Positions 41,262-51,688 of a stretch of 64,000 bases of DNA are shown here, in pieces. A program made the position numbers and the translations under genes. How positions within the stretch are numbered: position 1 is the stretch's first letter; each line of letters begins with the position of its first letter. A model generated the notes under the pieces. That model saw nothing but the letters and a program-made list of their open reading frames with translations, ran no database searches and was not told the origin of the DNA. Source of the DNA: Thiotrichales bacterium (GTDB lineage: Bacteria; Pseudomonadota; Gammaproteobacteria; HK1); the NCBI GenBank assembly GCA_026709935.1, contig JAPOSC010000050.1, positions 19,855 through 83,854 on the forward strand. Reading direction: 5' to 3'.

Positions 41262-43607
41262 TTATTGGTTGAGTGCCCGCCACACCGCCTGCGGCGTGGC
41301 CGGCATGTCGATCGCGCCGGTGCCGAGGGCGTGGGTGATCGCGTTCATGACCGCGGCCGGGGCGGCGATCGCCCCCGCCTCGCCGCATCCCTTGACGCCC
41401 AGGGGATTGTGGGGGCACGGGGTGCAGGTGGTCTCCACCGTCAGGTCCGGCAGGTCGTCCGCCCGTGGCATGGTGTAGTCCATGAACGACCCGGTCACGA
41501 GCTGTCCGTCCGCGTCGTAGGCGCAGCCTTCGAGCAGTGCCTGGCCCACCCCGTGCGCCACTCCGCCGTGAACCTGCCCTTCCACGATCATCGGATTGAT
41601 GACGTTGCCGAAGTCGTCCACCGCCACCCAGTGCACGATCTCGGTGGTGCCGGTCTCCGGATCGACCTCCACCTCGCACACGTGAGTGCCGGCCGGGAAG
41701 GTGAAGTTCGCGGGATCGTAGAACCCGGTTTCCTCCAGGCCCGGTTCCAGCTCGTCGAGCGGATAGTTGTGCGGCACGTAGGCGGAGAACGCGACCTCGG
41801 CGATGTTCATGCTGCGGTCGGTGCCGGCTACCTTGAAGTCGCCGCCGCTGAACTCGATGTCCTCCTCGGACGCCTCCAGCGAGAACGCCGCAATCTTCCG
41901 GCCCTTGGCGATGATCTTGTCCATCGCCTTGACCAGGGCCGAGCCGCCCACCGCGAGGGAACGCGAGCCGTAGGTGCCCATGCCGAACGGGGTTTTCTCG
42001 GTGTCGCCGTGCACGACCTCGATGTTCTCGAACGGGACGCCGAGATAGTCGGAGACGAGCTGCGCGAACGTCGTCTCGTGCCCCTGGCCGTGGCTGTGCG
42101 AGCCGGTGTAAACGAGCACGTTTCCGGTGGGATTGAAGCGGATGCCGCCCGATTCCCACAGGCCGACACCCGCGCCGAGCGATCCGACGACCTGGGAGGG
42201 CGCGATGCCGCAGGCCTCGATGTAGGCACTGAGCCCGATGCCTCGCAGCCGGCCCTTCGCCTCCGACTCCGCGCGGCGCGCGGCGAATCCGTTGTAGTCC
42301 GCGAGCTCCAGCGCCCGGTCGAGCGCAAGCCCGTAGTTGCCGGAGTCGTACTCCAGCGCGACCTTGGTGGGGTAGGGGAAGGCATCGGCGGGGATGAAGT
42401 TGCGGCGCCTGAGCTCCGCGGGATCAATCCCCATGTCGTGCGCCGCCTGGTCGACGATGCGTTCGATCAGGTAGGTCGCTTCCGGTCGACCCGCGCCGCG
42501 CAGCGCGTCCACCGGGGTGGTATTGGTGAACACCGCCTTGACCTCGCAGTAGATGGCCTCGGTGGTGTACTGGCCCTGGAGCAGGGTGCCGTAGAGGTAG
42601 GAGGGCACGCAGCTTGCGAACGTCGAGAGATAGGCGCCCATGTTGGCCCGGGTTTCCACCCGCAGGCCGAGGAACCGGCCGCCCTCGTCGAGGGCAAGCT
42701 CCACGTGCGTCTCGTGGTCCCGTCCGTGCGCGTCGGCCACGAAGGATTCGGAGCGATCCGCGGTCCACTTGACCGGCCGGCCGATCTTCCCGGCCGCCCA
42801 CAGCACCGCTGTTTCCTCCTGGTAGATGAAGATCTTGGATCCGAACCCGCCGCCCACGTCGGGAGCGATGACGTGCAGCTTGTGCTCGGGCGCGATCTGG
42901 ACGAAGGCGGCCAGCACGAGGCGGTGGATGTGCGGATTCTGGCTCGTCAGGCGCAGGGTGTAGTCGCCGGTGGCGGGGTTGTAATCCCCGATCGCCGCCC
43001 GCGGCTCCATCGCGTTCGGGATGAGCCGGTTGTTGACGAGGTCGAGACGGGCCACATGGCGGGCGCGGCCGAACGCCTCGTCGGTGGCCGCGCGGTCGCC
43101 GATCTCCCAGTCGTAGCAGAGGTTGCCGGGCGCTTCGGCGTGGATCTGCGGCGCGCCTTCGGCGAGCGCATCGCGCATGGACACCACCGCCGGCAGCGGG
43201 GTGTAGTCGACCTTCACCAATTCCGCCGCGTCGCGTGCGGCCCGGGCGCTCTCCGCCACCACGATGGCCATCGCGTCCCCGACGTGGCGCACCGTATCGG
43301 CGGCGAGGGCGGGATGGGGCGGCGCCTTGTGGGGCTCTCCGTCCTTGCCGGTGACCACCCACCCGCAGATGAGCGAGCCGACCTGATCGCCGGCCAGATC
43401 CGTTCCGGTCAGCACCGCCACCACGCCGGGCGCGGCGGCCGCGGCCGAGGTGTCCAGAGCGACGGTGGCGTGCGCATGGGTCGAGCGCACGAACGCCGCA
43501 TACGTCTGGTGGGGAAGGTTGGAGTCGTCGGTGTAACTGCCGGTGCCGGTGAGGAACCGGTGGTCCTCGGTGCGGGGGACTGATGCCCCGATGCCGTTCT
43601 CAGCCAT
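41262..43607 (-). CDS. coxL: CO-dehydrogenase-type molybdopterin large subunit (form II-like)
   Basis: 781 residues. The active-site loop reads ALRGAGR at 368-374; form I CODH has AYxCSFR with the copper-binding cysteine, form II has AYRGAGR. The catalytic glutamate is E743 in GVKGCGEAG. The Mo-pterin motif VGGGFGSKI stands near residue 240. With no copper-binding cysteine, CO oxidation is doubtful; xanthine-dehydrogenase-family enzymes of this form act on many N-heterocycles, aldehydes or other substrates. It is co-transcribed with coxS (1-base gap) and coxM. Confidence 0.92.
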   Translation of the reverse strand: MAENGIGASVPRTEDHRFLTGTGSYTDDSNLPHQTYAAFVRSTHAHATVALDTSAAAAAPGVVAVLTGTDLAGDQVGSLICGWVVTGKDGEPHKAPPHPALAADTVRHVGDAMAIVVAESARAARDAAELVKVDYTPLPAVVSMRDALAEGAPQIHAEAPGNLCYDWEIGDRAATDEAFGRARHVARLDLVNNRLIPNAMEPRAAIGDYNPATGDYTLRLTSQNPHIHRLVLAAFVQIAPEHKLHVIAPDVGGGFGSKIFIYQEETAVLWAAGKIGRPVKWTADRSESFVADAHGRDHETHVELALDEGGRFLGLRVETRANMGAYLSTFASCVPSYLYGTLLQGQYTTEAIYCEVKAVFTNTTPVDALRGAGRPEATYLIERIVDQAAHDMGIDPAELRRRNFIPADAFPYPTKVALEYDSGNYGLALDRALELADYNGFAARRAESEAKGRLRGIGLSAYIEACGIAPSQVVGSLGAGVGLWESGGIRFNPTGNVLVYTGSHSHGQGHETTFAQLVSDYLGVPFENIEVVHGDTEKTPFGMGTYGSRSLAVGGSALVKAMDKIIAKGRKIAAFSLEASEEDIEFSGGDFKVAGTDRSMNIAEVAFSAYVPHNYPLDELEPGLEETGFYDPANFTFPAGTHVCEVEVDPETGTTEIVHWVAVDDFGNVINPMIVEGQVHGGVAHGVGQALLEGCAYDADGQLVTGSFMDYTMPRADDLPDLTVETTCTPCPHNPLGVKGCGEAGAIAAPAAVMNAITHALGTGAIDMPATPQAVWRALNQ

Positions 43608-43608
43608 G

Positions 43609-44085
43609 TCAGCTCCCTCCTCGCATCGCGCTCGCGCCGGCCAGGATCGACTTCACGATGTTGTGGTAGCCGGTGCATCGACAGAGATTCCCTTCCAGCC
43701 ACTCGCGGACTTCGGCGCTGCTCGGGTCCGGGTTGCGCTCCACGAGATCGAGCGCGCTCATGACCATTCCGGGGGTGCAGAAGCCGCACTGCAAGCCGTG
43801 GTTCTCGCGAAACGCCTCCTGCATCGGATGGAGCTTTCCGTCCTGCGCAAGTCCCTCGATGGTGGTGACCTCGGCACCCTCGGCCTGGACCGCGAGCATG
43901 GTGCACGCCTTGACCGAGCGGCCGTCGACGTGCACGACGCAGGCCCCGCACTGGCTGGTGTCGCAGCCCACGTGAGTCCCGGTCAGCCGCAGGTTCTCGC
44001 GCAGGAATTCCACGAGGAGGGTGCGGTCCTCGACTTCCCCGCAGACCGCCCTCCCGTTCACGTTCATGGAGACATTCACCGACAT
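43609..44085 (-). CDS. coxS: CO-dehydrogenase-type 2Fe-2S small subunit
   Basis: 158 residues from the ATG at 44085; the larger open frame upstream is not coding. Two clusters are seen: ligands C41, C46, C49 and C61 in CDTSQCGAC and the later ACTM, and C100, C103, C135 and C137 in CGFC and CRC. The enzyme passes electrons from molybdenum to FAD. The gap to the upstream coxG is 5 bases. Confidence 0.93.
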   Translation of the reverse strand: MSVNVSMNVNGRAVCGEVEDRTLLVEFLRENLRLTGTHVGCDTSQCGACVVHVDGRSVKACTMLAVQAEGAEVTTIEGLAQDGKLHPMQEAFRENHGLQCGFCTPGMVMSALDLVERNPDPSSAEVREWLEGNLCRCTGYHNIVKSILAGASAMRGGS

Positions 44086-44090
44086 ACGCC

Positions 44091-44573
44091 TCACTCCTCT
44101 TGACCGGCCGGCCCGCGCTCGTCGGAGAGCGGAGCCGGTGTGACGACTTCCACGAAGCGGGAAAAGAATTCCGCTCCGAGCTTGCGGGCCGTGCCGCCCA
44201 TGAGCCGGGAGCCCACCTGGGCGATCTTGCCTCCCGGCCGGATGCTCGCGGTGTATCGAAGCACCGTGTCCTCGTCCACCGTTTCCAGGCTCACATCCGC
44301 GCTTCCCGACGCGAAGCCGGCAGCCCCTCCCCGGCCCTCGCCAGAAAGAGTATAGCTCTCCGGGGGGTTCAGATTGGAGACCGTGATCGTGGCCTGGAAG
44401 CGCGCTTTGACCGGGCCGATCTTCGCGACCACGTCGGCGCTGTACTCGTCTTCGTCCACCTGTTCGAGCGCCTCGCACCCGGGGATGCACCGGCCGAGAA
44501 CGTCCGGGTCGTTGAGCGCCGCGAAGACTGCTTCGCGGGGCAGGGGGATCCGGTACTCGCCGGTGATGTCCAT
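44091..44573 (-). CDS. coxG: CoxG-like SRPBCC protein
   Basis: 160 residues of the CoxG (SRPBCC) fold: an N-terminal [36 protein letters not shown], and a helix region [11 protein letters not shown] at the end. In oligotrophic CO oxidisers CoxG anchors the enzyme to the membrane. First gene of this minus-strand cluster. The 248 bases upstream, shared with the divergent aminotransferase gene, hold no other gene and probably the cluster promoter. Confidence 0.88.
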   Translation of the reverse strand: MDITGEYRIPLPREAVFAALNDPDVLGRCIPGCEALEQVDEDEYSADVVAKIGPVKARFQATITVSNLNPPESYTLSGEGRGGAAGFASGSADVSLETVDEDTVLRYTASIRPGGKIAQVGSRLMGGTARKLGAEFFSRFVEVVTPAPLSDERGPAGQEE

Positions 44574-44821
44574 GTCGCGCCTCCGGTTGGATGAGCGGAG
44601 TATAGCGCCGCGACATGCGATGCCGAATCGGGGTTCTCGCGAGGCGAATGCGTCGCGGAATGGTCACGCTCATTGAGCGCGGTGCATTCTGATTGATATC
44701 CGTCGCGACAAGGCCGCAGGCACCGCGAGCGGGACTCGCGTATGCTCACGAGCATCGCGCGGACCACCGCGGTGCGGCGGTGATGTCGCCGGTGTCGACT
44801 CCCGGGAGCCAAGGAGCCGAA

Positions 44822-46000
44822 TTGAAGTCGTTCATGCCCCCGATCTCGCCCCGGATGCGGGATGTGCAGATGCCGATCATCCCCCGGGTCGGCGACCTCA
44901 TCCGGAGCACGCCCGGCACGATTTCGCTCGGACAGGGCGTCGTGGACTACGGGCCTCCTGCCGCTGCCCACGAAGTGCTGGTCCGCTTTTGCGAGGATCC
45001 GGCGCGGCACAAGTACCAGCACGGTCTGGGCATCCCGGCGCTTCGCGACCGCATCGCGGCGCGGCTCGCGGCGGAGAACGGCATCGACGCGGATCGATTC
45101 GCGCTGATGGTGACGGCCGGCGGGAACATGGCGTTCCTCACCGCATTGCTCGCGATCTGCGGCGAAGGCGACGAGGTGGTGCTCGTCAGGCCCTATTTTT
45201 TCAACCACGAGATGGCGGTGCGCATGATCGGCTGCCAGCCGGTGGTGGTGGCGGCGGACGAGCGTTATCAGCTCGATTTGACCGCCATCGAGGCCGCCAT
45301 CGGTCCGCGCACCCGCGCGGTCGTCACCGTCTCGCCCAACAATCCGAGCGGGGCGGTGTATCCGGAGCCCGATCTGCGGGCGGTGAACGCGCTGTGTGCG
45401 GACCGGGGCCTGTTCCATCTCAGTGACGAAGTCTACGAGTACTTCGTGTTCGACGGCGCGCGGCACTTCTCCCCGGGCGCCATTGCCGGCGCGGAAGGCC
45501 ATACCGTGTGCATCTATTCGCTCAGCAAGTCGTACGGCTTCGCGAGCTGGCGGGTCGGGTACATGCTGTTTCCCACTGCGCTCCTCGAGACGATGGAGAA
45601 GATTCAGGACACCAATGTGATCTGCGCGCCCGCGGTCTCGCAGCACGCTGCGGTCGGAGTGCTCGACGCCGGTCGGAAGTGGGTCGAGGAGCGGCTCGAA
45701 TTCATCGCGGCGGTGCGCGGGATCGCTCTCGATGCCCTGTCCGGTCTCGGCGAGCGGGTCACGGTGCCGCGGGCGGACGGGGCGTTCTACTTCTTCGTCC
45801 GCGTGCATCGGGGCGGGGATTCGGTGGCGCTTGTCGAGCGCCTGATTCGCGAGCACCGGATCGCGGTGATTCCGGGCGCGGCGTTCGGCATGGACGACGG
45901 ATGCTATCTGCGCATCGGTTACGGCGCGGTGGACGCCGCCACGATGGAGGAGGGCATGGACCGGCTCGTCACCGGGATCCGCGCGCTCGATGCGGGATGA
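44822..46000 (+). CDS. Class I/II pyridoxal-phosphate aminotransferase
   Basis: 392 residues from a TTG at 44822, chosen because AAGGAG stands 5 bases upstream; an ATG at 44834 is the alternative. The Schiff-base lysine is in YSLSKSYGFASWRVGY. Substrate-binding segments are VTAGGNMAF, SPNNPSGAVYP and SDEVYEYFVFDG. It transfers an amino group between an amino acid and a keto-acid; the specificity is not clear. The dihydroorotate-dehydrogenase-like gene begins inside its last codons, so the two are co-translated. Confidence 0.9.
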   Translation: MKSFMPPISPRMRDVQMPIIPRVGDLIRSTPGTISLGQGVVDYGPPAAAHEVLVRFCEDPARHKYQHGLGIPALRDRIAARLAAENGIDADRFALMVTAGGNMAFLTALLAICGEGDEVVLVRPYFFNHEMAVRMIGCQPVVVAADERYQLDLTAIEAAIGPRTRAVVTVSPNNPSGAVYPEPDLRAVNALCADRGLFHLSDEVYEYFVFDGARHFSPGAIAGAEGHTVCIYSLSKSYGFASWRVGYMLFPTALLETMEKIQDTNVICAPAVSQHAAVGVLDAGRKWVEERLEFIAAVRGIALDALSGLGERVTVPRADGAFYFFVRVHRGGDSVALVERLIREHRIAVIPGAAFGMDDGCYLRIGYGAVDAATMEEGMDRLVTGIRALDAG

Positions 46001-47030
46001 CGCTGTCGGTGTTCGGGGGGATTTCCGGTTGACAGAGTGCGATGTGGAGCACCGCTCCAGACTCCGAAACCCCGACTTGCGTGATCGGCAGCGGCTCGCG
46101 ATCCGGTTCTGCGGAATGCCCTTCGGCACCCCGCTCGTGCTGCTTTCGGGCTGCGTGGGATTCGGTGAGGAGTATACGCGGGTCGAAGGGTTCTCGAATC
46201 GCGACGCCGGGGCGATCTGCCTGAAGGGGACCACGCTCGATCCGAGGCTCGGCAACGCGCCCCACCGGGTGTGGGAGACGCCGGCGGGCATGCTCAACTC
46301 CATCGGATTGCAGAACCCCGGTTCCCGCGTGGTGATCGACGAGATCCTGCCGACGCTCGACTTCGGCGAGACCCGGTTCTTCGCCAATCTGTGCGGGTCC
46401 ACCGTCGAGGAGTACGCCGAGCTCGCGCGCCGGTTCGACGACTCCCCCATCGATGCGATGGAGATCAACATCTCGTGTCCGAACGTGCGCGAGGGCGGCG
46501 TGCTGTTCGGCAACGACTGCGAGATGTCGCACCGCGTTGTCGCCGCATGCCGGACGGCCACGGACAAGCCGCTCGTCACCAAACTTTCGCCGAACCAGAC
46601 CGATATCGCGGAGAACGCGCGCCGCTGCATCGAGGCCGGCACCGACGGGCTCGCGGTCGTGAACACGTTCGTCGGCATGGCGATCGATACGCGGAGGCGA
46701 CGTCCGGTGCTCGGCCAGAACAAGGGCGGGCTGTCGGGACCGGCCGTCAAGCCGATGGCGCTGTACCAGGTGCATCAGGTGCATCGGGTGGCGCGCCGGC
46801 ACGGCGTTCCGATCATCGGTCAGGGCGGGGTCGCGTCGGCCGAGGATGCGCTGGAGTTCATGATCGCGGGGGCGAGCGCGGTCGGGGTCGGCACCGCGCT
46901 GTTCCACGATCCGCTGGTCTGCGTGCGGATCAACGAAGGGCTCGCCGACTACGCCCGCGCGCACAATCTCGACTGCATCTCCCGTCTTGTCGGTACCCTG
47001 GAGCTCAACCGGAGCGCGGATTCCTGGTAG
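45990..47030 (+). CDS. Dihydroorotate/dihydropyrimidine dehydrogenase-family protein (PyrD type 1-like)
   Basis: 346 residues if started at ATG 45990, which overlaps the aminotransferase stop by 11 bases; a TTG at 46029 is possible. The FMN enzyme has WETPAGMLNSIGLQNPGS, and the catalytic cysteine in INISCPNVREGG, as in cytosolic type 1 PyrD and PreA. The barrel end is GQGGVASAEDALEFMIAGAS. No PyrK or PreT partner gene is nearby. The neighbouring aminotransferase might indicate pyrimidine breakdown, but that is inference. Proteins of this kind are often named PyrD 1B in error. Confidence 0.82.
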   Translation: MRDDAVGVRGDFRLTECDVEHRSRLRNPDLRDRQRLAIRFCGMPFGTPLVLLSGCVGFGEEYTRVEGFSNRDAGAICLKGTTLDPRLGNAPHRVWETPAGMLNSIGLQNPGSRVVIDEILPTLDFGETRFFANLCGSTVEEYAELARRFDDSPIDAMEINISCPNVREGGVLFGNDCEMSHRVVAACRTATDKPLVTKLSPNQTDIAENARRCIEAGTDGLAVVNTFVGMAIDTRRRRPVLGQNKGGLSGPAVKPMALYQVHQVHRVARRHGVPIIGQGGVASAEDALEFMIAGASAVGVGTALFHDPLVCVRINEGLADYARAHNLDCISRLVGTLELNRSADSW

Positions 47031-47081
47031 CCCGCGCGCGGTGAGGCCCATCCCGGCCGGCGCCCCTTGGGTTCCGACCTT

Positions 47082-47423
47082 TCACCCCGACCCCGCCCCA
47101 CGTTCGAGGCGACGCAGGAACACCTCCATTTCCTTCACCGCCTGACGGTCGCCCTTCGCCTGCGCGGCGGCGATGCCTTGCCGCCAGGCGTGCGCGGCGC
47201 CGGCGGTGTCACCTCCCTCGGCGCATGCCTTGCCCAGAAGTTTCCATGCCGCCGAGTACGACGGGTCCAGCTCGATCGCCCGCTCCAGATGCCGGCGGGA
47301 AGCGATGGGGTCGGAGCGTTCGAGGCATGCCTTGCCGAGGCCGAACCGCACCGCCGGGCTGTCCCGGCCGGCCGCGATCAGTGTCTCCAGATTCGCGATG
47401 AGGATGTCGCCCTTCATGCTCAT
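47082..47423 (-). CDS. Small tetratricopeptide-repeat protein
   Basis: 113 residues; the ATG overlaps the trkH stop by ATGA. Three TPR helices pairs are visible in GLGKACLERSDPIASRRHLE, AIELDPSYSAAWKLLGKACA, and GDTAGAAHAWRQGIAAAQ. No signal peptide. TPR proteins mediate protein contacts. As the last gene of a trkA-trkH unit it might serve the transporter, but similar small TPR genes are found near many operons. Confidence 0.8.
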   Translation of the reverse strand: MSMKGDILIANLETLIAAGRDSPAVRFGLGKACLERSDPIASRRHLERAIELDPSYSAAWKLLGKACAEGGDTAGAAHAWRQGIAAAQAKGDRQAVKEMEVFLRRLERGAGSG

Positions 47424-48871
47424 CCCCGCCAGAACGCCGGTGAGAGCAGCACCAGCAGGGTGAAGATCTCCAGACGGCCGAGCAGCATCGCGAGCGAAAG
47501 GAGCCATTTCGCGGTGTCGCTGATGCTGGCGTAGTGCAAGCCGACCCCTCCGAGCCCCGGGCCGAGATTGTTCATGCAGGCGGCGACCGCGGAGAACGCG
47601 GTCACCTGATCGAGCCCGGTCGCCATCAGTGCGAGCAGCAGCAGCGAGAACGTCGCCACATACGTCGCGAAGAAGCCCCAGACCGCGTCGATGACCCGGG
47701 GCGGCATGACCGTGCCGCCAACCTTGATGGGTACCCGGGCGTTCGGATGGACGAGCCGGACGATCTCGCGCATCCCCTGCTTGTACAGCAGCAGGACCCG
47801 GATCACCTTGAGCCCCCCGCCGGTCGAGCCGGCGCAGCCGCCGACGAAGCTCGCGAACAGGAGCAGCACCGGCAGGAAGCTCGGCCAGGTGTGGTAGTCC
47901 GCGGTGGTGAAGCCGGTGGTGGTGCTGATGGATACTGCCTGGAACACGCCGATGCGCAACGCGGTGAGGGGATTCGTGAACGTTCCGGAGACAAACAGGT
48001 AGACGGAGGTCACCAGGGCCATGCCGCCAAGGAGCAGCAGATAGCACCGGAACTCGGAGTCCGCCCGGTAGACCGCGAACCCCCGCGAGCGCCAAGCCGT
48101 GAAGTGCAACGCGAAGTTTACTCCCGCGGCGGTCATGAAGACGATGGCGACCAGTTCGACGAGAGGGCTGTCGAAGTATCCGAGGCTCGCGTCGTGGGTC
48201 GAGAAACCGCCGATGGCGACGGTGGAGAGCGCGTGGCAGATCGCATCGAACGGGTCCATCCCCGCCGCTCGGTAGGCGAGGCCGCACAGCACCGTGAGCA
48301 GCAGGTAGAGGTACCACAGCGCCTTGGCGGTCTCGGTGATGCGCGGCGTCAGCTTGGAGTCCTTCATCGGCCCCGGGGTTTCCGCGCGGTAGAGCTGCAT
48401 GCCGCCGATGCCCAGCATGGGCGCGATGGCGACCGCGAGCACGATGATTCCCATGCCGCCGAGCCATTGCAGGAGATGGCGGTAGAAGAGCACCGCCCGG
48501 GGGAGGTGGTCGAGTCCGGTGATGACCGTCGCCCCGGTGGTGGTGAGGCCCGAGACGGACTCGAACACCGCGTCGGCGACCGACAGGTCCGGGGTGTCGC
48601 TCAGCAGCAGCGGCACGCTGCCGGTGACCCCGAGCGCGAGCCAGAAGGCGACGACGATGACGAATCCGTCGCGGAGTCTCAGGTCGCCGCGCGCGCGCCG
48701 CGCCGGAAACCACAGCGCGACCCCGGCGCCCGCCACCAGCAGCATCGAAGCGATGAACGGGGGCGCCGACGGTTCGGCGTAGAACCACGCGATGCCGATG
48801 GGGGGCAGCATGGTGAGACTGAACACCATGAGCAGCAGGCCCAGGATGCGCTGAATGGCACGGAACTGCAT
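47420..48871 (-). CDS. trkH: Potassium uptake protein TrkH
   Basis: 483 residues, with ten or more membrane segments in four repeated M1-P-M2 units. Selectivity loops with conserved glycines are visible in [42 protein letters not shown] and [10 protein letters not shown]. It imports potassium with control from TrkA. The trkA gene lies upstream with 23 bases between. A short acidic loop links the last helices. ATG start. Confidence 0.93.
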   Translation of the reverse strand: MQFRAIQRILGLLLMVFSLTMLPPIGIAWFYAEPSAPPFIASMLLVAGAGVALWFPARRARGDLRLRDGFVIVVAFWLALGVTGSVPLLLSDTPDLSVADAVFESVSGLTTTGATVITGLDHLPRAVLFYRHLLQWLGGMGIIVLAVAIAPMLGIGGMQLYRAETPGPMKDSKLTPRITETAKALWYLYLLLTVLCGLAYRAAGMDPFDAICHALSTVAIGGFSTHDASLGYFDSPLVELVAIVFMTAAGVNFALHFTAWRSRGFAVYRADSEFRCYLLLLGGMALVTSVYLFVSGTFTNPLTALRIGVFQAVSISTTTGFTTADYHTWPSFLPVLLLFASFVGGCAGSTGGGLKVIRVLLLYKQGMREIVRLVHPNARVPIKVGGTVMPPRVIDAVWGFFATYVATFSLLLLALMATGLDQVTAFSAVAACMNNLGPGLGGVGLHYASISDTAKWLLSLAMLLGRLEIFTLLVLLSPAFWRG

Positions 48872-48894
48872 GACTCGTTTCGGAAGGCCCGTTG

Positions 48895-50268
48895 TCAGAA
48901 GAAGGTCACGCCGACCTGGAACAGTTTCTCGACCTCGGGCACTTTCCTCTTGTCGGTGAGGAAGAGGATCACGTGGTCGCCATTCTCGATGACCGTGTCG
49001 TGGTGGGCGATGACGACGTTCTCTCCGCGCACGACCGCATCGATGGTGGTGCCGGCCGGCAGTTTGATGTCCTCGACCGCCCGGCCCACCACCTTCGAGG
49101 TGCGCTGATCGCCGTGGGCGATCGCCTCGATCGCCTCCGCCGCGCCGCGCCGCAGCGAGTGCACCGCCGCCACGTCTCCGCGCCGCACATGGGCGAGGAG
49201 CACGCTCACCGTGGTCTGCTGCGGGGAGATCGCGATGTCGATGGTGCCGCCCTGGACCAGATCCACGTAGGCGCTGCGGTTGATCAGGGCCATGACCTTG
49301 CGGGCGCCCAGCCGTCTGGCGAGCATGGCGGAGAGGATGTTGACCTGGTCGTCGTTGGTGACCGCGCAGAACACGTCCGTCTGATCGATGCCCTCCTCGC
49401 GGAGCAGGTCCTCGTCCGCCGCTTCGCCCTGCAGGACGACGGTTGCGTCCAGGATCTCGGACAGCCGCTCGGCCCGCTTGGGCGAGTGCTCGATGAGCTT
49501 GACGTGCACCTGCCGTTCCAGGGCCGCGGCGAGTCGCTGGCCGATGTTGCCGCCGCCTGCGAGCATGATCCGGCGCACCGGCCGGTCGAGCTTGCGCAGC
49601 TCTCCCATGACCGCCCGGCTGTGTTCGGTCGCCGCCACGAAGAACACCTCGTCGTCGGCTTCGATCAGGGTGTCACCCTCGGGGATGATGCCGACTCCGC
49701 GGCGGAAGATCGCCGCCACCCGGGTCTCGATGGTCGGCATGCGGGTGGGAAGTTCGCGCAGCGCATGGCCGACGAGGGGGCCACCGTAGTACGCCTTCAC
49801 CCCGACGAGTCGTACCCTCCCGTTGGCGAAGTCGAGCACCTGGAGCGCTCCGGGGGTCTCGATGAGCCGCTGGATGTACTCCGTGACGAGCTGCTCGGGG
49901 CTGATGAGGAGGTCGATGGGTAGCGCGTCCCGGGCGAAGAGTTCGCCGTGCCCGACGTAACCGGCGGAGCGCACCCGTGCGATCTTGGTCGGCGTGCGGA
50001 AGAGGGTCCAGGCGACCTGGCATGCGACCATGTTCGTCTCGTCGCTGCTGGTGACTGCGAGGATGAGGTCGGCGTCCTCCGCTCCGGCGCTCGCCAGCAC
50101 GTCGGGGTGCGATGCGCGTCCGTGGACGGTCCGGATGTCGAGGTGGTCCTGGAGCGAGCGCAGCCTGCGGTTGTCGGTGTCGACGACGGTGATGTCGTTC
50201 GCCTCGCTCGCCAGTGTCTCCGCCACGGTGGAGCCGACCTGCCCCGCGCCGAGAATGATGATCTTCAC
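48895..50268 (-). CDS. trkA: Trk system potassium uptake protein TrkA
   Basis: 457 residues with two RCK units in tandem: [14 protein letters not shown] at residues 7-20 and [15 protein letters not shown] near 237 are the NAD-binding cores, each followed by a TrkA-C domain. It gates TrkH in response to nucleotide. ATG start. It lies 12 bases after ntrX, as in other gammaproteobacteria, so it is probably part of a longer operon. Confidence 0.94.
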   Translation of the reverse strand: MKIIILGAGQVGSTVAETLASEANDITVVDTDNRRLRSLQDHLDIRTVHGRASHPDVLASAGAEDADLILAVTSSDETNMVACQVAWTLFRTPTKIARVRSAGYVGHGELFARDALPIDLLISPEQLVTEYIQRLIETPGALQVLDFANGRVRLVGVKAYYGGPLVGHALRELPTRMPTIETRVAAIFRRGVGIIPEGDTLIEADDEVFFVAATEHSRAVMGELRKLDRPVRRIMLAGGGNIGQRLAAALERQVHVKLIEHSPKRAERLSEILDATVVLQGEAADEDLLREEGIDQTDVFCAVTNDDQVNILSAMLARRLGARKVMALINRSAYVDLVQGGTIDIAISPQQTTVSVLLAHVRRGDVAAVHSLRRGAAEAIEAIAHGDQRTSKVVGRAVEDIKLPAGTTIDAVVRGENVVIAHHDTVIENGDHVILFLTDKRKVPEVEKLFQVGVTFF

Positions 50269-50280
50269 GAGGGTCGCCGG

Positions 50281-51678
50281 TCAGTCGCCGCCACGCGGCG
50301 AGAGCACCGCCGATGACTTCGGATCGATTCCGAGTCCGCGCAGCTTTCGGTACAGATGCGTGCGCTCGATTCCCGCCGCCGTTGCGACCTTGCTCACGCT
50401 GCCGCCCGCTTTGCGCAGCCGGTATTCGAGGTAGGCGCGTTCGAACTGCTCCCGTGCCTCCCGGAACGGGACCTCGAATTCGAGGATCTCGTCGTCCCGC
50501 CGTTCGAATTCCGCGGTGGCTCCGAGAGCCGCCTCGACCGCCTCGAGCTCGATGACGGACCCGCTTCCGAGAATGAGCAGGCGCTGAAGCACGTTGATCA
50601 GCTCCCGCACGTTGCCCGGCCAACTGTGGTTTCGAAGTCGGTTCTGCGCCCCGACGGTGAGGCGGCGGTTGGGCAGGTTCTCGCGGGTGACGAGCACGTC
50701 GATGTAGTAGGACACGAGTTCCGGGATGTCCTCGCGATGATCGCGCAGCGGCGGCACCGCGAGAGGAACGACATTGAGCAGGTAGTAGAGGTCCTCGCGC
50801 AATCGCGAATCCGCGACGGCTCGGCCGATGTCCGCGCGGCTCGCGGTGACGATCCGGACGTTCAGCGGCACCGGTTCCGCGCCGCCGACGCGATGGAACG
50901 AGCGTTCCTGCAGCATGGTGACGAGTCGGGACTGGATCTCCGGATCCATGTCCCCGATGTCCTCGAGGAAGAGCGTGCCGCCGTTCGCCTTCTCCACGGC
51001 GCCATACTGAATGATCGGGCCGTCTTCGGCCCCGAAGATTTCGGTCTGGCCGGCGGCTCCGGTGAGGCCCGCGATGCGCAGGCGCACGAACGGGCCCGGC
51101 GCGCGGGGGCTGTGGGCGTGGAGGTAGCGTGCGAACAGCTCCTTGCCGCTGCCCAGCTCCCCGGTGATCAGGACCGGGGTGTCATGCTCGGCGATGCGTT
51201 TGACCTGGTCGCGGAGGCTGCGCATGAGGGTGCTGCGTCCGATGGGTTCCGACGCCTGCAGCGCTTCGCGCCTGAGTCCCATGTTCTCGCGTCTGAGCTC
51301 TGCCGCCTCCAGTGCGCGCCGCACCGCCAGCAGAAGCTTCGCGGTGGAAAGCGGTTTTTCGAGGAAGTCGTAGGCGCCGAGCCGCGTTGCCTCGACGGCG
51401 GTCTCGATCGTGCCGTGGCCGGACATCATGATGACCGGGGGGGCTCCGGTGTTCGTTTCCGACCATTCTCCCAGCAGGGAGATGCCGTCCGTATCGGGCA
51501 TCCAGATATCGAGGAGGATGAGGTCCGGACGGCGGTTTCGCCGCGCGGCGCGCGCGGTTTCGGCGTCCTCGGCGACATCCACCTGGTAGCCCTCGTCTTC
51601 GAGGATCTCCCTGACAAGCGAGCGGATTCCGACCTCATCGTCGACGACGAGAATGTTCGATGGTGCGGGCATCGGCAT
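50281..51678 (-). CDS. ntrX: NtrX-like response regulator without a sigma54-contacting loop
   Basis: 465 residues from the ATG at 51678. The receiver domain has the phosphorylation site D57 in LLDIWMPDTDG. The AAA+ domain has Walker A GELGSGKE at 173-180 and a Walker B swapped to LFLEDIGDM. The sigma54-contacting GAFTGA loop is absent; where it should be, the sequence is GPIIQYGAVEKANGG, shorter than usual. A Fis-type helix-turn-helix ends the protein (GSVSKVATAAGIERTHLYRK). It is the partner of the NtrY kinase. It is therefore likely a DNA-binding regulator that does not activate sigma54 promoters itself. Confidence 0.9.
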   Translation of the reverse strand: MPMPAPSNILVVDDEVGIRSLVREILEDEGYQVDVAEDAETARAARRNRRPDLILLDIWMPDTDGISLLGEWSETNTGAPPVIMMSGHGTIETAVEATRLGAYDFLEKPLSTAKLLLAVRRALEAAELRRENMGLRREALQASEPIGRSTLMRSLRDQVKRIAEHDTPVLITGELGSGKELFARYLHAHSPRAPGPFVRLRIAGLTGAAGQTEIFGAEDGPIIQYGAVEKANGGTLFLEDIGDMDPEIQSRLVTMLQERSFHRVGGAEPVPLNVRIVTASRADIGRAVADSRLREDLYYLLNVVPLAVPPLRDHREDIPELVSYYIDVLVTRENLPNRRLTVGAQNRLRNHSWPGNVRELINVLQRLLILGSGSVIELEAVEAALGATAEFERRDDEILEFEVPFREAREQFERAYLEYRLRKAGGSVSKVATAAGIERTHLYRKLRGLGIDPKSSAVLSPRGGD

Positions 51679-51688
51679 GATTCCGGGC

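Noticed and set aside
41220..43583. A plus-strand frame of 787 codons across coxL
   Set aside because: Antisense to a gene with complete molybdenum-hydroxylase motifs.
41262..43607. True aerobic CO dehydrogenase, form I
   Set aside because: The AYxCSFR motif with the copper-binding cysteine is absent.
44369..46750. A minus-strand frame of 793 codons across the aminotransferase and PyrD-like genes
   Set aside because: Antisense shadow; both plus-strand genes have catalytic motifs.
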